The notes beneath the pieces are model-generated. The model made no database searches. It had not been told where the DNA came from and saw only the letters and a program-made list of their open reading frames with translations. Positions 8,118 to 16,586 of a DNA stretch of 64,000 nt are shown in pieces. Each line of letters opens with the position of its first letter. The stretch's first letter is position 1. The DNA lies in the NCBI RefSeq assembly GCF_004851605.1, contig NZ_CP031094.1, positions 56,442 to 120,441 on the forward strand. Reading direction: 5' to 3'. This DNA is from Hydrocarboniclastica marina. Lineage in GTDB: Bacteria; Pseudomonadota; Gammaproteobacteria; Pseudomonadales; Oleiphilaceae. Both the position numbers and the translations under genes were made by a program.

Positions 8118-8816
8118 TTATGCTCTAGTCGTCTCAATCTCCCTCGTTAGCCAAGAGAGCATATCGGCCAGCTCATCATCTAGTTCTTCTCGGCTGAGCT
8201 GTTTCTTGGCCTTTTCTCTGGCTAATGCCTCGCGTTGCTCACGATAAACCGGGCCCAGGGCCTCTGTTGGGATGTCCTTGCCTTGCTCATTCAGATAACG
8301 GCGCAGCTGTTTAAACCGGTCTGGAGAGGGCGTTTCCTCCAGCTTCGCGAGCCGGTCTTGATCGCGTATAGCATGGAGCTCTGCCCAGAAGTTGATTGCC
8401 ATGGCCCACGCTTCAGAAATACGCCACTGCTCATCCAGGATTGGAAAGAAACGGTCGCTCGAGCCCGATCCACGCGTGACCAGGTAACCAAATTCCCAGC
8501 CGGAAGCCGTCTTTTTAGACGGTTTCGCATACATACGAATACCGTGTGCGCCCACTCCAAACGCCTCATTGGTCCGCGGGTCGTTAGTGCGGATGAAACG
8601 TCGATATTTCCTCACTATGGCCCGGGCCTGGCATTGAGCTTCGTAATGTCGGGCTTTTAGATGCTGAAGCTTAGCCCATAGCACCGGTGGCTCCTGACCG
8701 GGCGGACGGCTAGAAAAGTACCGTTGATACAATCCCCCTTCGCCCTTGGATACAGCAACACGCCAGCCTACAAACCCGGCCGGGTGCTCATTTTTCGCAT
8801 AATAAGTGATCGGCAT
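8118..8816 (-). CDS. AP2-like DNA-binding protein (tentative)
   Basis: The likely start is 8816 (AAGTGAG upstream); an in-frame start at 8903 would add a Gln-rich extension. In the 232-aa form residues 12-55 (GFVGWRVAVSKG then YQRYFSS) and 85-130 (AHGIRMYAKP then WEFGYLVTRG, RFFPI) look like two copies of a three-strand-plus-helix unit. That arrangement resembles the AP2/integrase-like DNA-binding fold found in some plasmid and phage proteins. The C-terminal 80 residues are charged and helical. Assignment is by pattern only. It could regulate neighbouring accessory genes or be a remnant of a mobile-element protein. Confidence 0.4.
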   Translation of the reverse strand: MPITYYAKNEHPAGFVGWRVAVSKGEGGLYQRYFSSRPPGQEPPVLWAKLQHLKARHYEAQCQARAIVRKYRRFIRTNDPRTNEAFGVGAHGIRMYAKPSKKTASGWEFGYLVTRGSGSSDRFFPILDEQWRISEAWAMAINFWAELHAIRDQDRLAKLEETPSPDRFKQLRRYLNEQGKDIPTEALGPVYREQREALAREKAKKQLSREELDDELADMLSWLTREIETTRA

Positions 8817-8985
8817 ATTCTCACTTTCACATCTATCGAGAGTACTCAACTGCAGAGCCTGCAGCTGGGCAACCTGCACGGGTCGAAACTCAGCCCTCTG
8901 CAACTGAGGCTGTGCTCAGGTCATCTCTGGGGGCCCAGACCACTAACTTTTTCTCGTCGCTTGCCGGAGGACCGGGTCCGCCCCA

Positions 8986-9005
8986 TACTGTATAGGCATA
9001 CAGTC
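8986..9005 (+). promoter_or_regulatory. LexA (SOS) box
   Basis: TACTGTATAGGCATACAGTC matches the gammaproteobacterial LexA consensus CTGT-N8-ACAG with a TA-rich centre. It lies 22 bases upstream of the truncated umuD start, exactly where a LexA operator is expected for an SOS polymerase operon. Confidence 0.75.
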
Positions 9006-9027
9006 ATGAAGTTAAGGCGCCCGATTA

Positions 9028-9126
9028 ATGCAGATATCAGTAATAGGTCTAGCTCAAAGTTCCCTCGAGGAGCTAAAGATACCACTGTTCCTCGACCGCG
9101 TTTCCGCTGGATTTCCCTCGCCAGCG
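9028..9126 (+). pseudogene. umuD: umuD 5' fragment cut off by the arsenic island
   Basis: Intact UmuD is an SOS-induced, self-cleaving protein that forms DNA polymerase V with UmuC. From ATG 9028 (TTAAGG upstream) the frame reads about 33 codons including PLFLDRVSAGFPSPA, the UmuD N-terminal signature with the AG self-cleavage site. After that the sequence loses all similarity and drifts to a stop at 9303. No umuC or remaining umuD is found in the window. The gene was therefore cut when the ars region arrived. The LexA box in front is intact. Confidence 0.7.
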
Positions 9127-9353
9127 GTTTTCCCATGTCGTGTTTCTTATCAATACATAATGCTTTTCCAGAAAGTGGTGTTAGAACAAAAAGTTAGCCC
9201 TCTAGGTTTTAATGCCTTCTTTTTGAATTGCGCTGACATCTGTCAACAAGCATTTTGCCATCGGCGAGAATCACTCAGTACGGCCAAGCGACTGACCGTT
9301 TGAAGCAATGCTGTACCATTACAAATCCCTTTTCTAACCGAGCTGCCAGCTAC

Positions 9354-10331
9354 ATGAGAGATAAACTAGAACGTCACCAAGTCTGGATTTATTTACTTGC
9401 TATTCTGAGCGGTATTTTGACTGGTTGGTCTTGGCCGGAAGTCTCAGCGGTATTTGAGCTCGCGCTTTGGCCAATGCTTGGTGTACTGCTGTACGCCACG
9501 TTCACGCAAGTACCTCTGGTACATCTAGCGGGTGCGTTTCAGGACGTCCGGTTTCTCGGCGTACTGGTTCTGGGCAATTTTGTTTTGATGCCAGCGGTTG
9601 TTTGGGCATTGCTGTTCCTGGTGCCCGACAATAGTGCTCTCAAGCTAGGCGTGCTACTGGTGCTACTGGTCCCTTGTACAGATTGGTTCATCAGTTTTAC
9701 TCATCTTGGGCACGGCAATGGGGCACGAGCCATCGCTGCTACGCCAATACTGTTGGTTCTCCAGATCGTGATGCTGCCTGTTTATATCTGGCTCTTTTTG
9801 GGCGAACAGCTCGTCGTTACAGGCATCAGAGACCATCTTTTGCCAGCCTTCTTCGGCTTGATTCTCGTGCCTTTACTGCTGGCCTGGGTTACGGAGAAGG
9901 CGGCTGATACCCGGCCGGTGCTTCAGCGGTACCTCAATGGCCTCGGCTGGTTACCTGTGCCGGTTCTAGCGGTTGTGATTTATTTGATCGCCGCTTCGCA
10001 GGTGAACCTGGTCATTGAGACCGGACGGATGCTCTGGAGTGTGTCGATTGTCTTCGTGCTATACCTCTTCGCCGCTGCCGCTGTCGGCAAGCTCTTGAGC
10101 GAGGTTTTCCACATTGGAGGAGCCCCAGGGCGAACGTTGGTTTTCAGCTTTGGAACCCGAAACTCATTTGTGGTTTTACCTCTCGCAATTGCACTGCCAG
10201 AGGCATGGGCCGCCGCCGTGGTTGTTGTCGTATTCCAATCGTTGATTGAGCTGTTCGGAATGGTGGCTTACCTTAAATGGGTTCCACGCTTAATCAAAGA
10301 CACCCCTACCTCAGAGGCTACGGTTCCTTAG
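9354..10331 (+). CDS. Arsenite efflux permease, ACR3/BASS superfamily
   Basis: The product would export arsenite across the inner membrane. The 325-aa protein has about ten hydrophobic helices and the PCTDW motif at 107-111, whose Cys108 corresponds to the conserved Cys that binds As(III) in this superfamily. I start at ATG 9354, not at the longer frame from 9255, because the extra 33 residues are Cys/Arg-rich, hydrophilic and lie in junction DNA. It is separated from the rest of the cluster and faces arsC convergently. Family-level call is firm; it is not the classic long ACR3, whose remnant lies at 15946. Confidence 0.75.
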   Translation: MRDKLERHQVWIYLLAILSGILTGWSWPEVSAVFELALWPMLGVLLYATFTQVPLVHLAGAFQDVRFLGVLVLGNFVLMPAVVWALLFLVPDNSALKLGVLLVLLVPCTDWFISFTHLGHGNGARAIAATPILLVLQIVMLPVYIWLFLGEQLVVTGIRDHLLPAFFGLILVPLLLAWVTEKAADTRPVLQRYLNGLGWLPVPVLAVVIYLIAASQVNLVIETGRMLWSVSIVFVLYLFAAAAVGKLLSEVFHIGGAPGRTLVFSFGTRNSFVVLPLAIALPEAWAAAVVVVVFQSLIELFGMVAYLKWVPRLIKDTPTSEATVP

Positions 10332-10413
10332 CCGTACCGTACAGATTGCTGAACAATCCCGTAAAAGATCCTGGAGGTTCTTTAAATGGTTATTCTCGTA
10401 GCACAGGCAAGGA

Positions 10414-10839
10414 CTATTTAATCCGCTTGCCCTCAGCATCGACGACACGCTCACCGTCCTCTTTGATAAACGCTCCCTGTTGAGGGGTGTCGAGTAGGTC
10501 GAGCACAGTTTCGGAGGGTCGGCACAGCTTCACACCACGGGGCGTCACGACAATAGGCCGATTAATCAGGATGGGATCGGCCATCATGGTATCAATCAGT
10601 TCGTCATCGGTCTTGGCAAGGTCATCAAGGCCCAGCTTATGGAAGGGGGTGCCTTTCTCACGCAACAACTCCCGTGGCGAGATGCCCATGCGCTCGATGA
10701 GCGACACCAGCATTTTGCGGCTCGGCGGGGTTTTGCGGTACTCCACCACGTGTGGCTCGATCCCCGCGTTGCGGATCATCGCCAAGGTATTCCTGGACGT
10801 CCCACAGTCGGGGTTGTGATATATGACGATGTCCAACAT
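10414..10839 (-). CDS. arsC: Glutaredoxin-type arsenate reductase ArsC
   Basis: It reduces arsenate to arsenite using glutathione and glutaredoxin. From ATG 10839 (AGGAGG upstream) the 141-aa protein has the R773/ArsC_like pattern: catalytic Cys12 in NPDCGTS, the EYRKTPP loop, and the RPIV segment with the Arg that stabilises the thiolate. The longer frame starting at 11004 would read through the ars promoter region and is rejected. It is divergent from the second arsenate reductase and probably shares its operator region. Confidence 0.9.
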   Translation of the reverse strand: MLDIVIYHNPDCGTSRNTLAMIRNAGIEPHVVEYRKTPPSRKMLVSLIERMGISPRELLREKGTPFHKLGLDDLAKTDDELIDTMMADPILINRPIVVTPRGVKLCRPSETVLDLLDTPQQGAFIKEDGERVVDAEGKRIK

Positions 10840-10986
10840 AAATCCTCCTGTCCTAAGCCTTACAAACCTCAAGTGCGCAGGTTTCCGTTCGGGCGAGTGC
10901 CGAGTTGGTGAGATTCGCCCCCGGGCGCCCTGCGAGTGATCGCCTATGGGTATTCCATGTGGCGACTTGATTCGGGTTCCAATAAT

Positions 10987-11006
10987 ATATACGCTTATCC
11001 GCATAT
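10987..11006 (+). promoter_or_regulatory. Candidate ArsR operator
   Basis: ATATACGCTTATCCGCATAT is an imperfect palindrome (ATAT-N-CG-N6-CG-N-ATAT) of the type bound by ArsR dimers. It sits 20 bases before the thioredoxin-type arsC and in the divergent region upstream of the glutaredoxin-type arsC, so it could control both. Confidence 0.55.
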
Positions 11007-11025
11007 CTAAAAGCGGAGATTCCCC

Positions 11026-11466
11026 ATGAAAACGCGTGTTTTGTTCCTGTGTACCGGCAACTCTGCCCGCTCTCAGATGGCCGAAGGACTATTGCGTCAC
11101 CTACGTGAGGACCTGTTTGAGGTCGCGAGCGCCGGCACTCAGCCTCGTGGGCTACATCCCTTGGCTGTTGAGGTTATGGCGGAGCAAGGCATTGACATCT
11201 CGCAGCAGGAAAGCACGCCGGCCCATCAATTCGAAGGTCAACCATTTGACTATGTCATTACCCTCTGTGATCGGGCCCGGGAGGCCTGTCCGAATGTGCA
11301 AGGGCTTTTCGACACGATCCATTGGGCCATTGATGACCCAGCCGTTCATGATCGTCTGGTTGATTTCAAATTGGTTGTTAAAGACCTCAAGACCCGCCTG
11401 GGTTACCTGATTCTGATCGAAGAAAAACGCCGGAAAGCAGATGAAAAAGAAAAGAGAGCGGTATGA
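11026..11466 (+). CDS. arsC: Thioredoxin-type arsenate reductase (low-MW phosphatase fold)
   Basis: This 146-aa protein belongs to the low-molecular-weight tyrosine phosphatase fold. The P-loop CTGNSARS starts at Cys9. Two further Cys at 81 and 88 (LCDRAREACP) match the relay cysteines of the S. aureus pI258 enzyme, and Asp104-Pro105 supplies the general acid. It should reduce arsenate with thioredoxin. It overlaps arsR by four bases (ATGA). The plasmid thus carries two unrelated arsenate reductases about 190 bases apart. Confidence 0.9.
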   Translation: MKTRVLFLCTGNSARSQMAEGLLRHLREDLFEVASAGTQPRGLHPLAVEVMAEQGIDISQQESTPAHQFEGQPFDYVITLCDRAREACPNVQGLFDTIHWAIDDPAVHDRLVDFKLVVKDLKTRLGYLILIEEKRRKADEKEKRAV

Positions 11467-11810
11467 GTGCAGCAAAGTTCTTTAAGTGCCTGGCTGACGA
11501 GACCCGTTTGCGCTGCGTTATGTTGCTCCAAGCTCGGGATGCGCTGTGCGTGTGCGATCTAGCAGAAGCGCTGGAGTCGTCTCAGCCCAAGGTTTCACGG
11601 CATCTGGCCCAATTGCGAGCCTGCGATCTGGTCAGTGACCACCGCGAGGGACAGTGGGTTTTCTACCGGCTTCATCCCGATCTCGCGAGTTGGCAAAGCG
11701 AGGTGCTGACCCGCAGTCAGGCAGCACTGGTGGCAGGATTGCCCTTTCAGGAAGACCTCCGCCGCTTGGAGGCGGCCGAGTATCGAAAGCCTGCGTCTCG
11801 CTGTCCGTAA
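11463..11810 (+). CDS. arsR: ArsR arsenite-responsive repressor
   Basis: A winged-helix ArsR/SmtB repressor of 115 aa. The metal-sensing CVCDL motif at 29-33 (Cys29, Cys31) lies at the start of the recognition region, as in E. coli ArsR. It is followed by the DNA-reading helix ([13 protein letters not shown]) and the beta wing ([10 protein letters not shown]). As(III) binding should release it from the operator near 10987. It is coupled to the preceding arsC through ATGA. Confidence 0.92.
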   Translation: MSAAKFFKCLADETRLRCVMLLQARDALCVCDLAEALESSQPKVSRHLAQLRACDLVSDHREGQWVFYRLHPDLASWQSEVLTRSQAALVAGLPFQEDLRRLEAAEYRKPASRCP

Positions 11811-11859
11811 CGGTACAAACCGCCCGCATTTTTCTCAGCTTAAATATGGAGCTCACCTT

Positions 11860-12867
11860 ATGTCCCTGAAAATTGGTATCAATGGTTTCGGTCGAATGGG
11901 GCGCCTGGCGCTGCGGGCGGCCTGGGATTGGCCTAGTGTCGAATTTGTACGGATCAACGACCCGGGCGGTGACGCGGGCACTTTGGCGCATCTGCTGAAT
12001 TTCGATTCGGTTCACGGTCGCTGGCATCATGATGCTCAGACTCACGGCGACCATATTGTCGTAGGACAGCAGCGTATCCTGACGAGCCGGCAGATCAAAA
12101 TCGACGAGACCGACTGGTCCGGCTGCGACGTAGTGATCGAAGCCAGCGGCAAGATGAAAAAAATGGATGTCCTGAACGCCTACCTCGATCAAGGCGTGAA
12201 GCGCGTGGTTGTGACAGCGCCGGTGAAGGAGCCAGGGGTGCTGAATGTCGTCATGGGCGTCAATGAGCACCTGTTCGACCCGGCACAGCACCGGATTGTC
12301 ACCGCCGCCTCGTGCACCACCAACTGCCTTGCCCCGGTGGTGAAGGTCATCCACGAAGAACTGGGCATCCGTCACGGCAGCATGACGACAATTCATGACC
12401 TGACCAACACCCAGACGATTCTCGATGCGCCCCACAAGGACCTGCGCCGGGCTCGGGCCTGTGGCATGAGTCTGATTCCGACCACGACGGGCTCGGCGAC
12501 GGCTATTACAGCTATCTTTCCCGAGCTCAAGGGTCGCCTGAACGGCCATGCCGTGCGGGTACCGCTGGCCAATGCGTCCCTCACGGACTGTGTGTTTGAA
12601 GTCGAGACGCCAACCACCGTTGAGGCCGTCAACCAGTTGCTTAAAACGGCTGCCGCTGACGGCCCTCTGAAGGACATCCTCGGCTATGAAGAGCGGCCCC
12701 TGGTCTCCATCGATTACAAGACCGATCCCCGCTCCAGCATCATCGACGCCCTCTCCACGATGGTGGTCAATGAGACCCAGGTAAAGCTGTACGCCTGGTA
12801 CGACAATGAATGGGGCTATGCCAACCGGACCGTAGAGCTGGCCCGCCTCGTCGGCCAGGCCAACTAG
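11860..12867 (+). CDS. gapdh (ars-linked): Arsenate-detoxification glyceraldehyde-3-phosphate dehydrogenase
   Basis: A 335-aa GAPDH with the NAD-binding [10 protein letters not shown] at 6-15 and active-site SCTTNC with Cys152. In ars clusters, the established role of GAPDH placed before arsJ is to use arsenate in place of phosphate, making the unstable 1-arseno-3-phosphoglycerate that ArsJ exports. Only 10 bases separate it from arsJ, which supports that role over central glycolysis. Confidence 0.9.
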   Translation: MSLKIGINGFGRMGRLALRAAWDWPSVEFVRINDPGGDAGTLAHLLNFDSVHGRWHHDAQTHGDHIVVGQQRILTSRQIKIDETDWSGCDVVIEASGKMKKMDVLNAYLDQGVKRVVVTAPVKEPGVLNVVMGVNEHLFDPAQHRIVTAASCTTNCLAPVVKVIHEELGIRHGSMTTIHDLTNTQTILDAPHKDLRRARACGMSLIPTTTGSATAITAIFPELKGRLNGHAVRVPLANASLTDCVFEVETPTTVEAVNQLLKTAAADGPLKDILGYEERPLVSIDYKTDPRSSIIDALSTMVVNETQVKLYAWYDNEWGYANRTVELARLVGQAN

Positions 12868-12877
12868 GCGCCAGACA

Positions 12878-14098
12878 ATGAAAGCACTCGCTGCACTGTC
12901 ACCGGAGATCCGGCAATACCTGATCGTCACAGGTAACTATTGGGCCTTCACTCTCACCGATGGCGCCCTGCGACTGCTGGTTGTACTCCACTTCCATAAC
13001 CTGGGGTACAGCCCGCTGCAAATCGCGCTGCTATTCCTGTTCTATGAGTTCTTTGGCGTAGTAACCAACCTCGTCGGTGGCTGGCTGGGCGCCCGCATGG
13101 GGCTCAATCGCACCATGAACCTGGGGCTCATACTCCAGGTGGCCGCCCTGCTCATGCTGACGGTACCGGCGACCAGTCTCACGGTACCCTGGGTCATGGC
13201 AGCCCAGGCCTTGTCCGGCATTGCCAAGGACCTCAACAAGATGAGCGCCAAGAGCGCCATTAAGACCCTTGTGCCCGGCGACGCCCAAGGCACGCTGTAC
13301 AAATGGGTCGCCATCCTCACCGGCTCGAAGAATGCCCTGAAGGGTGCGGGATTCTTTCTCGGGGGTGCTCTGTTGGCCCTTGTGGGTTTCCGAGGTGCGG
13401 TCCTGGGCATGGCGATCGCCCTCGCCGTCGTCTGGGTCGGTAGCATACTCACCCTGAAGCAGGACCTAGGCCGGGCGAAAGCCAAGCCGAAGTTTCGCGA
13501 TATCTTCTCCAAGAGCCGGGCAATCAATATCCTCTCTGCGGCCCGATTGTTTCTGTTCGGTGCACGCGACGTCTGGTTCGTGGTCGCCCTGCCGGTTTTC
13601 CTCCATGAGGCGTTGGGCTGGGATTTTTGGGCGGTCGGCGGCTTTCTGGCAACCTGGGTGATTGCCTATGGCATCGTCCAGACCGTCGCGCCGTCTTTTA
13701 CCGGGCGACGCTCTGGCAAAACACCGGATGGCCGCACGGCCCTGACCTGGGCCGCGCCCCTAGCGATCGTCCCCGCCGGGATTGCTATCGGACTCATCCT
13801 GCTGGATTCGCCGGGGCCGGTTCTGATTGGCGGACTCCTGGTGTTTGGCGTGTTGTTTGCCGTCAACTCCTCCCTTCACAGCTATATGATCGTCAGCTAC
13901 GCGCAGGAGGACGGTGTCTCGCTGGATGTCGGTTTCTACTACATGGCTAATGCCATGGGCCGGTTGATCGGTACCTTACTGTCCGGCTGGGTCTTCCAGG
14001 TCTGGGGACTTACAGCCTGCCTCTGGGTTTCGTTCATCTTTATTACCTTGGCCGCGGTCATCTCAGTCAGATTACCCCGACACGAGGCATCTGCATGA
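12878..14098 (+). CDS. arsJ: ArsJ organoarsenical efflux permease
   Basis: A 406-aa major-facilitator-type protein with about 12 hydrophobic segments and few soluble loops. The position straight after the ars GAPDH and the N-terminal pattern (NYWAFTLTDGALRLLVVLHF) fit ArsJ, which exports 1-arseno-3-phosphoglycerate; outside the cell the compound falls apart to arsenate. Its stop overlaps a 20-codon frame that in turn overlaps the next gene. Confidence 0.88.
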   Translation: MKALAALSPEIRQYLIVTGNYWAFTLTDGALRLLVVLHFHNLGYSPLQIALLFLFYEFFGVVTNLVGGWLGARMGLNRTMNLGLILQVAALLMLTVPATSLTVPWVMAAQALSGIAKDLNKMSAKSAIKTLVPGDAQGTLYKWVAILTGSKNALKGAGFFLGGALLALVGFRGAVLGMAIALAVVWVGSILTLKQDLGRAKAKPKFRDIFSKSRAINILSAARLFLFGARDVWFVVALPVFLHEALGWDFWAVGGFLATWVIAYGIVQTVAPSFTGRRSGKTPDGRTALTWAAPLAIVPAGIAIGLILLDSPGPVLIGGLLVFGVLFAVNSSLHSYMIVSYAQEDGVSLDVGFYYMANAMGRLIGTLLSGWVFQVWGLTACLWVSFIFITLAAVISVRLPRHEASA

Positions 14099-14157
14099 AG
14101 CGTCCAGTCGGAGGTGCCAACAGCAGTAAGACGGACTCGGGGGCCAGTGCGGCATGA
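14095..14157 (+). CDS. 20-codon bridging frame between arsJ and the flavoprotein gene
   Basis: A short frame starts in the arsJ stop (ATGA) and ends in the start of the next gene (ATGA). It could pass ribosomes from arsJ to the flavoprotein. The peptide (20 aa, Ser/Ala/Gly-rich) has no recognisable domain, and the arrangement could be fortuitous. Confidence 0.2.
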   Translation: MKRPVGGANSSKTDSGASAA

Positions 14158-15221
14158 GAGCAACGGACGTTCTGGTGATTGGAGGAGGACAAGCCGGGCT
14201 TGCCACCGGCTATTTCCTGCGCCGTCACAAGCTGGACTACCGGATTGTAGACCGAGAGCCTGAACCAGGCGGTGCCTGGCGCCATGGTTGGGATTCGCTC
14301 AGGCTCTTCTCACCGGCGCAGTGGAGCTCCCTGCCGGGCTGGCCCATGCCGGAGGGCGATGGGCAGGGCTGGCCCCATCGCGACCAGGTGATCGATTACC
14401 TCACGGCCTACGAGCGCCGTTACCAGATCCCGGTGGATCGGCCCGTGTGGGTTGAATCTGTTGTCTCCGGCCAGGAAGGCTTGACCGTCGATACGGATCG
14501 CGGCCAGTACCGCGCAAAGACCATCATCAGCGCCACAGGCACCTGGAGCCAGCCTTTTATCCCGGCTATGCCAGGACGGATCTCGTTTAAAGGGCGGCAG
14601 ATCCATTCAGCGGATTACCGGCGGCCGGAGGACTTCCGCGATCAGCGCGTGCTGGTGATTGGTGGTGGTAATTCAGGCGCCCAGATTTTTGCGGAAGTGT
14701 CCAAAGTAGCAGAGGCCACATGGGTCACCCGAGAGCCCCCTCAGTTTCTTCCCGATGAGGTCGATGGACGGGTTCTGTTCGAGATGGCGACCGAGAAGTG
14801 GAAGGCGGAGCAGGAAGGGCGGAATTATACGCTTGCCGGAAGCCTGGCCGACATTGTCATGGTACCGCCGGTTCAGGAAGCGAGAGCGCGTGGTGTGCTC
14901 CAGGCCCAGCCCTTGTTCTCCCGCTTTACCGGGACGGGTGTCATCTGGACTGATGGCGGGGAAGAGGCCATCGACGCCGTTATTTGGTGTACCGGTTTCA
15001 GGCCCTCGCTTCAGCACTTGGCGAGCCTGGACATTGTGGAGGCCGATGGACGAGTGGCCGTTGAGCGCACCCGCTCCGTCAAGGAACCGCGGCTCTGGCT
15101 GGTCGGTTATGGCGACTGGACCGGATTCGCGTCGGCGACGTTGGTGGGGGTTATGCGAAGCACCCGTGATGCGGCCCGTGGTGTCAAAGACTATTTATCC
15201 GGAGAAGTGAACAACACATGA
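14154..15221 (+). CDS. arsO: ArsO-like FAD/NADPH monooxygenase
   Basis: A 355-aa flavoprotein with the FAD-binding GGGQAG at 10-15 and NADPH-binding GGGNSG at 170-175. The flavin-monooxygenase signature [11 protein letters not shown] lies between them at 145-155. Genes of this kind in ars operons are called arsO; the substrate is not firmly known. It overlaps arsH by four bases (ATGA), so the two are co-translated. It could equally be a thioredoxin-reductase-like oxidoreductase, but the FxGxxxH motif favours a monooxygenase. Confidence 0.75.
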   Translation: MRATDVLVIGGGQAGLATGYFLRRHKLDYRIVDREPEPGGAWRHGWDSLRLFSPAQWSSLPGWPMPEGDGQGWPHRDQVIDYLTAYERRYQIPVDRPVWVESVVSGQEGLTVDTDRGQYRAKTIISATGTWSQPFIPAMPGRISFKGRQIHSADYRRPEDFRDQRVLVIGGGNSGAQIFAEVSKVAEATWVTREPPQFLPDEVDGRVLFEMATEKWKAEQEGRNYTLAGSLADIVMVPPVQEARARGVLQAQPLFSRFTGTGVIWTDGGEEAIDAVIWCTGFRPSLQHLASLDIVEADGRVAVERTRSVKEPRLWLVGYGDWTGFASATLVGVMRSTRDAARGVKDYLSGEVNNT

Positions 15222-15934
15222 GTGAACACGACTTACCGAACATTGACCCGAACCATTTCGATACGCCCTCAGCAGAACCTGTATTCGCAGCCCGGCCCTC
15301 CGCGCATCGGCCGCGCATTCTGTTGTTGTACGGCTCACTGAGAGCCCGGTCTTTCAGCCGCCTCACCGTCGAAGAAGCCGCAAGGCTGCTGGAAGTGATG
15401 GGCGCTGAGACCCGCATATTCAACCCGCGCGGCTTGCCACTGCCCGATGCCGAGGAGGCATCGCATCCGAAAGTCCAGGAGCTACGGGAGCTGGCGCAAT
15501 GGTCTGAAGGCATGGTCTGGTGCTCACCGGAGCGACACGGAGCCATGACCGGTATCATGAAATCCCAGATCGACTGGATCCCGCTGTCCCTTGGGGCCGT
15601 CCGACCGACTCAGGGCAAGACGCTCGCGGTCATGCAGGTCTCCGGCGGGTCCCAGTCGTTCAATGCCGTCAACCAGCTTAGAGTGCTCGGGCGCTGGATG
15701 AGGATGGTGACCATCCCCAACCAATCCTCGGTACCTAAGGCATTCATGGAGTTTGACGAGAACGATCGGATGAAGCCCTCACCGTTCTATGACCGGATCG
15801 TCGACGTCATGGAGGAACTGGTGAAGTTCACGCTGCTGGTACGAGACCGCAGTGCCTACCTGACCGATCGCTACTCCGAGCGCAAAGAAAGCGCCGAGGA
15901 GCTATCGAAGCGGGTTAATCAAAGAGCTATCTGA
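15218..15934 (+). CDS. arsH: ArsH NADPH-dependent FMN oxidoreductase
   Basis: A 238-aa flavodoxin-like protein with the FMN loop [10 protein letters not shown] at 39-48 and the typical ArsH segment [19 protein letters not shown] near 103-121. ArsH oxidises trivalent organoarsenicals to less toxic pentavalent forms and gives resistance to redox stress. It has the long N-terminal extension usual for ArsH. The truncated acr3 follows after 11 bases. Confidence 0.92.
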   Translation: MSEHDLPNIDPNHFDTPSAEPVFAARPSAHRPRILLLYGSLRARSFSRLTVEEAARLLEVMGAETRIFNPRGLPLPDAEEASHPKVQELRELAQWSEGMVWCSPERHGAMTGIMKSQIDWIPLSLGAVRPTQGKTLAVMQVSGGSQSFNAVNQLRVLGRWMRMVTIPNQSSVPKAFMEFDENDRMKPSPFYDRIVDVMEELVKFTLLVRDRSAYLTDRYSERKESAEELSKRVNQRAI

Positions 15935-15945
15935 GGAGCCATCAC

Positions 15946-16276
15946 GTGAGTACCGGGGTATTAACCAAACACGACAACCCGCCTGAAAGCATGGGCTTTT
16001 TTGAGCGCTATTTAACGGTCTGGGTCGGTTTGGCCATCGTGGCCGGCGTCGCGCTGGGGCAGTTTGCGCCGGTAGTGCCGGAAACGCTATCGCGCTTTGA
16101 GTATGCACAGGTCTCCATCCCGGTCGCGATCCTGATCTGGGCCATGATCTTTCCGATGATGGCGCAAGTTGACTTCAGCGCGGTTGCCGGGGTGGGGAGA
16201 CAGCCCAAAGGACTGGTGATCACCACGGCCGTTAACTGGCTGATCAAGCCGTTTACCATGTTCGTCATTGCGTGGC
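15946..16276 (+). pseudogene. acr3: acr3 arsenite permease, 5' fragment
   Basis: The first about 110 residues match classic ACR3 permeases ([46 protein letters not shown]) and then stop resembling them. ACR3 proteins are about 350 aa with ten helices, so two thirds is missing, including the As-binding Cys. The frame stays open by chance into the small protein at 16297 and ends at 16455. The cut defines the right edge of the ars island. The upstream ACR3-like gene presumably provides the efflux function. Confidence 0.75.
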
Positions 16277-16296
16277 GAATGGTTTGGAGGTTGCCC

Positions 16297-16455
16297 ATGG
16301 CAAATTCTTCCTCATCAGGTTCAGAAAGCTTGCCTCGGACGATGACCGCGTTTGTTGTCGTGTTCATGGCAATGCAGACAGTGTTTGCACCAGCTGCAGC
16401 ACTGGTTGCTGCGCTAGCTGTGACCGCTCTGCTTCGCGTTTTTCTGATGATGTAA
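16297..16455 (+). CDS. Small membrane protein at the island edge
   Basis: ATG 16297 has its own GGAGG seven bases upstream, although the frame is also continuous with the acr3 fragment. The 52-aa product has a Ser-rich hydrophilic start and a hydrophobic C-terminal half (about residues 16-50) that should span the membrane once or twice. It probably belonged to the plasmid before the arsenic genes arrived. Function unknown. Confidence 0.4.
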   Translation: MANSSSSGSESLPRTMTAFVVVFMAMQTVFAPAAALVAALAVTALLRVFLMM

Positions 16456-16586
16456 GCCTTAGGTGCGATTCAGTTCGGCTGGCGCACCGCCTATTTCCTC
16501 TCTCCCCTATACGACCTGACAAGGTTGCATATCTCAGAAAGTCTTTAGTTTGTCCCTTAGAAATTCAGCTTAAAAGCGGGACAAGA

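Larger units (their letters stand above)
9127..16276. other. Arsenic-resistance island
   Basis: The block between the broken umuD on the left and the broken acr3 on the right is wholly made of arsenic genes, in two transcription directions. Both edges interrupt genes, which marks it as acquired or rearranged. I found no transposase, terminal inverted repeats or target duplication at the two edges, so the mode of entry is unknown. The edges are placed where similarity to UmuD and Acr3 stops and are good to about 10-20 bases. Confidence 0.6.

Noticed and set aside
9255..9353. Early start of the ACR3-like permease
   Set aside because: Lies in junction DNA, hydrophilic and atypical; the helices begin after ATG 9354.
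11632..12930. 432-aa minus-strand ORF opposite arsR, gapdh and arsJ
   Set aside because: Antisense shadow; the plus-strand genes are unmistakable families.
16272..16586. N-terminal extension of the methyltransferase frame
   Set aside because: Cys/Arg-rich shadow composition overlapping another small gene; the domain begins at 16587.
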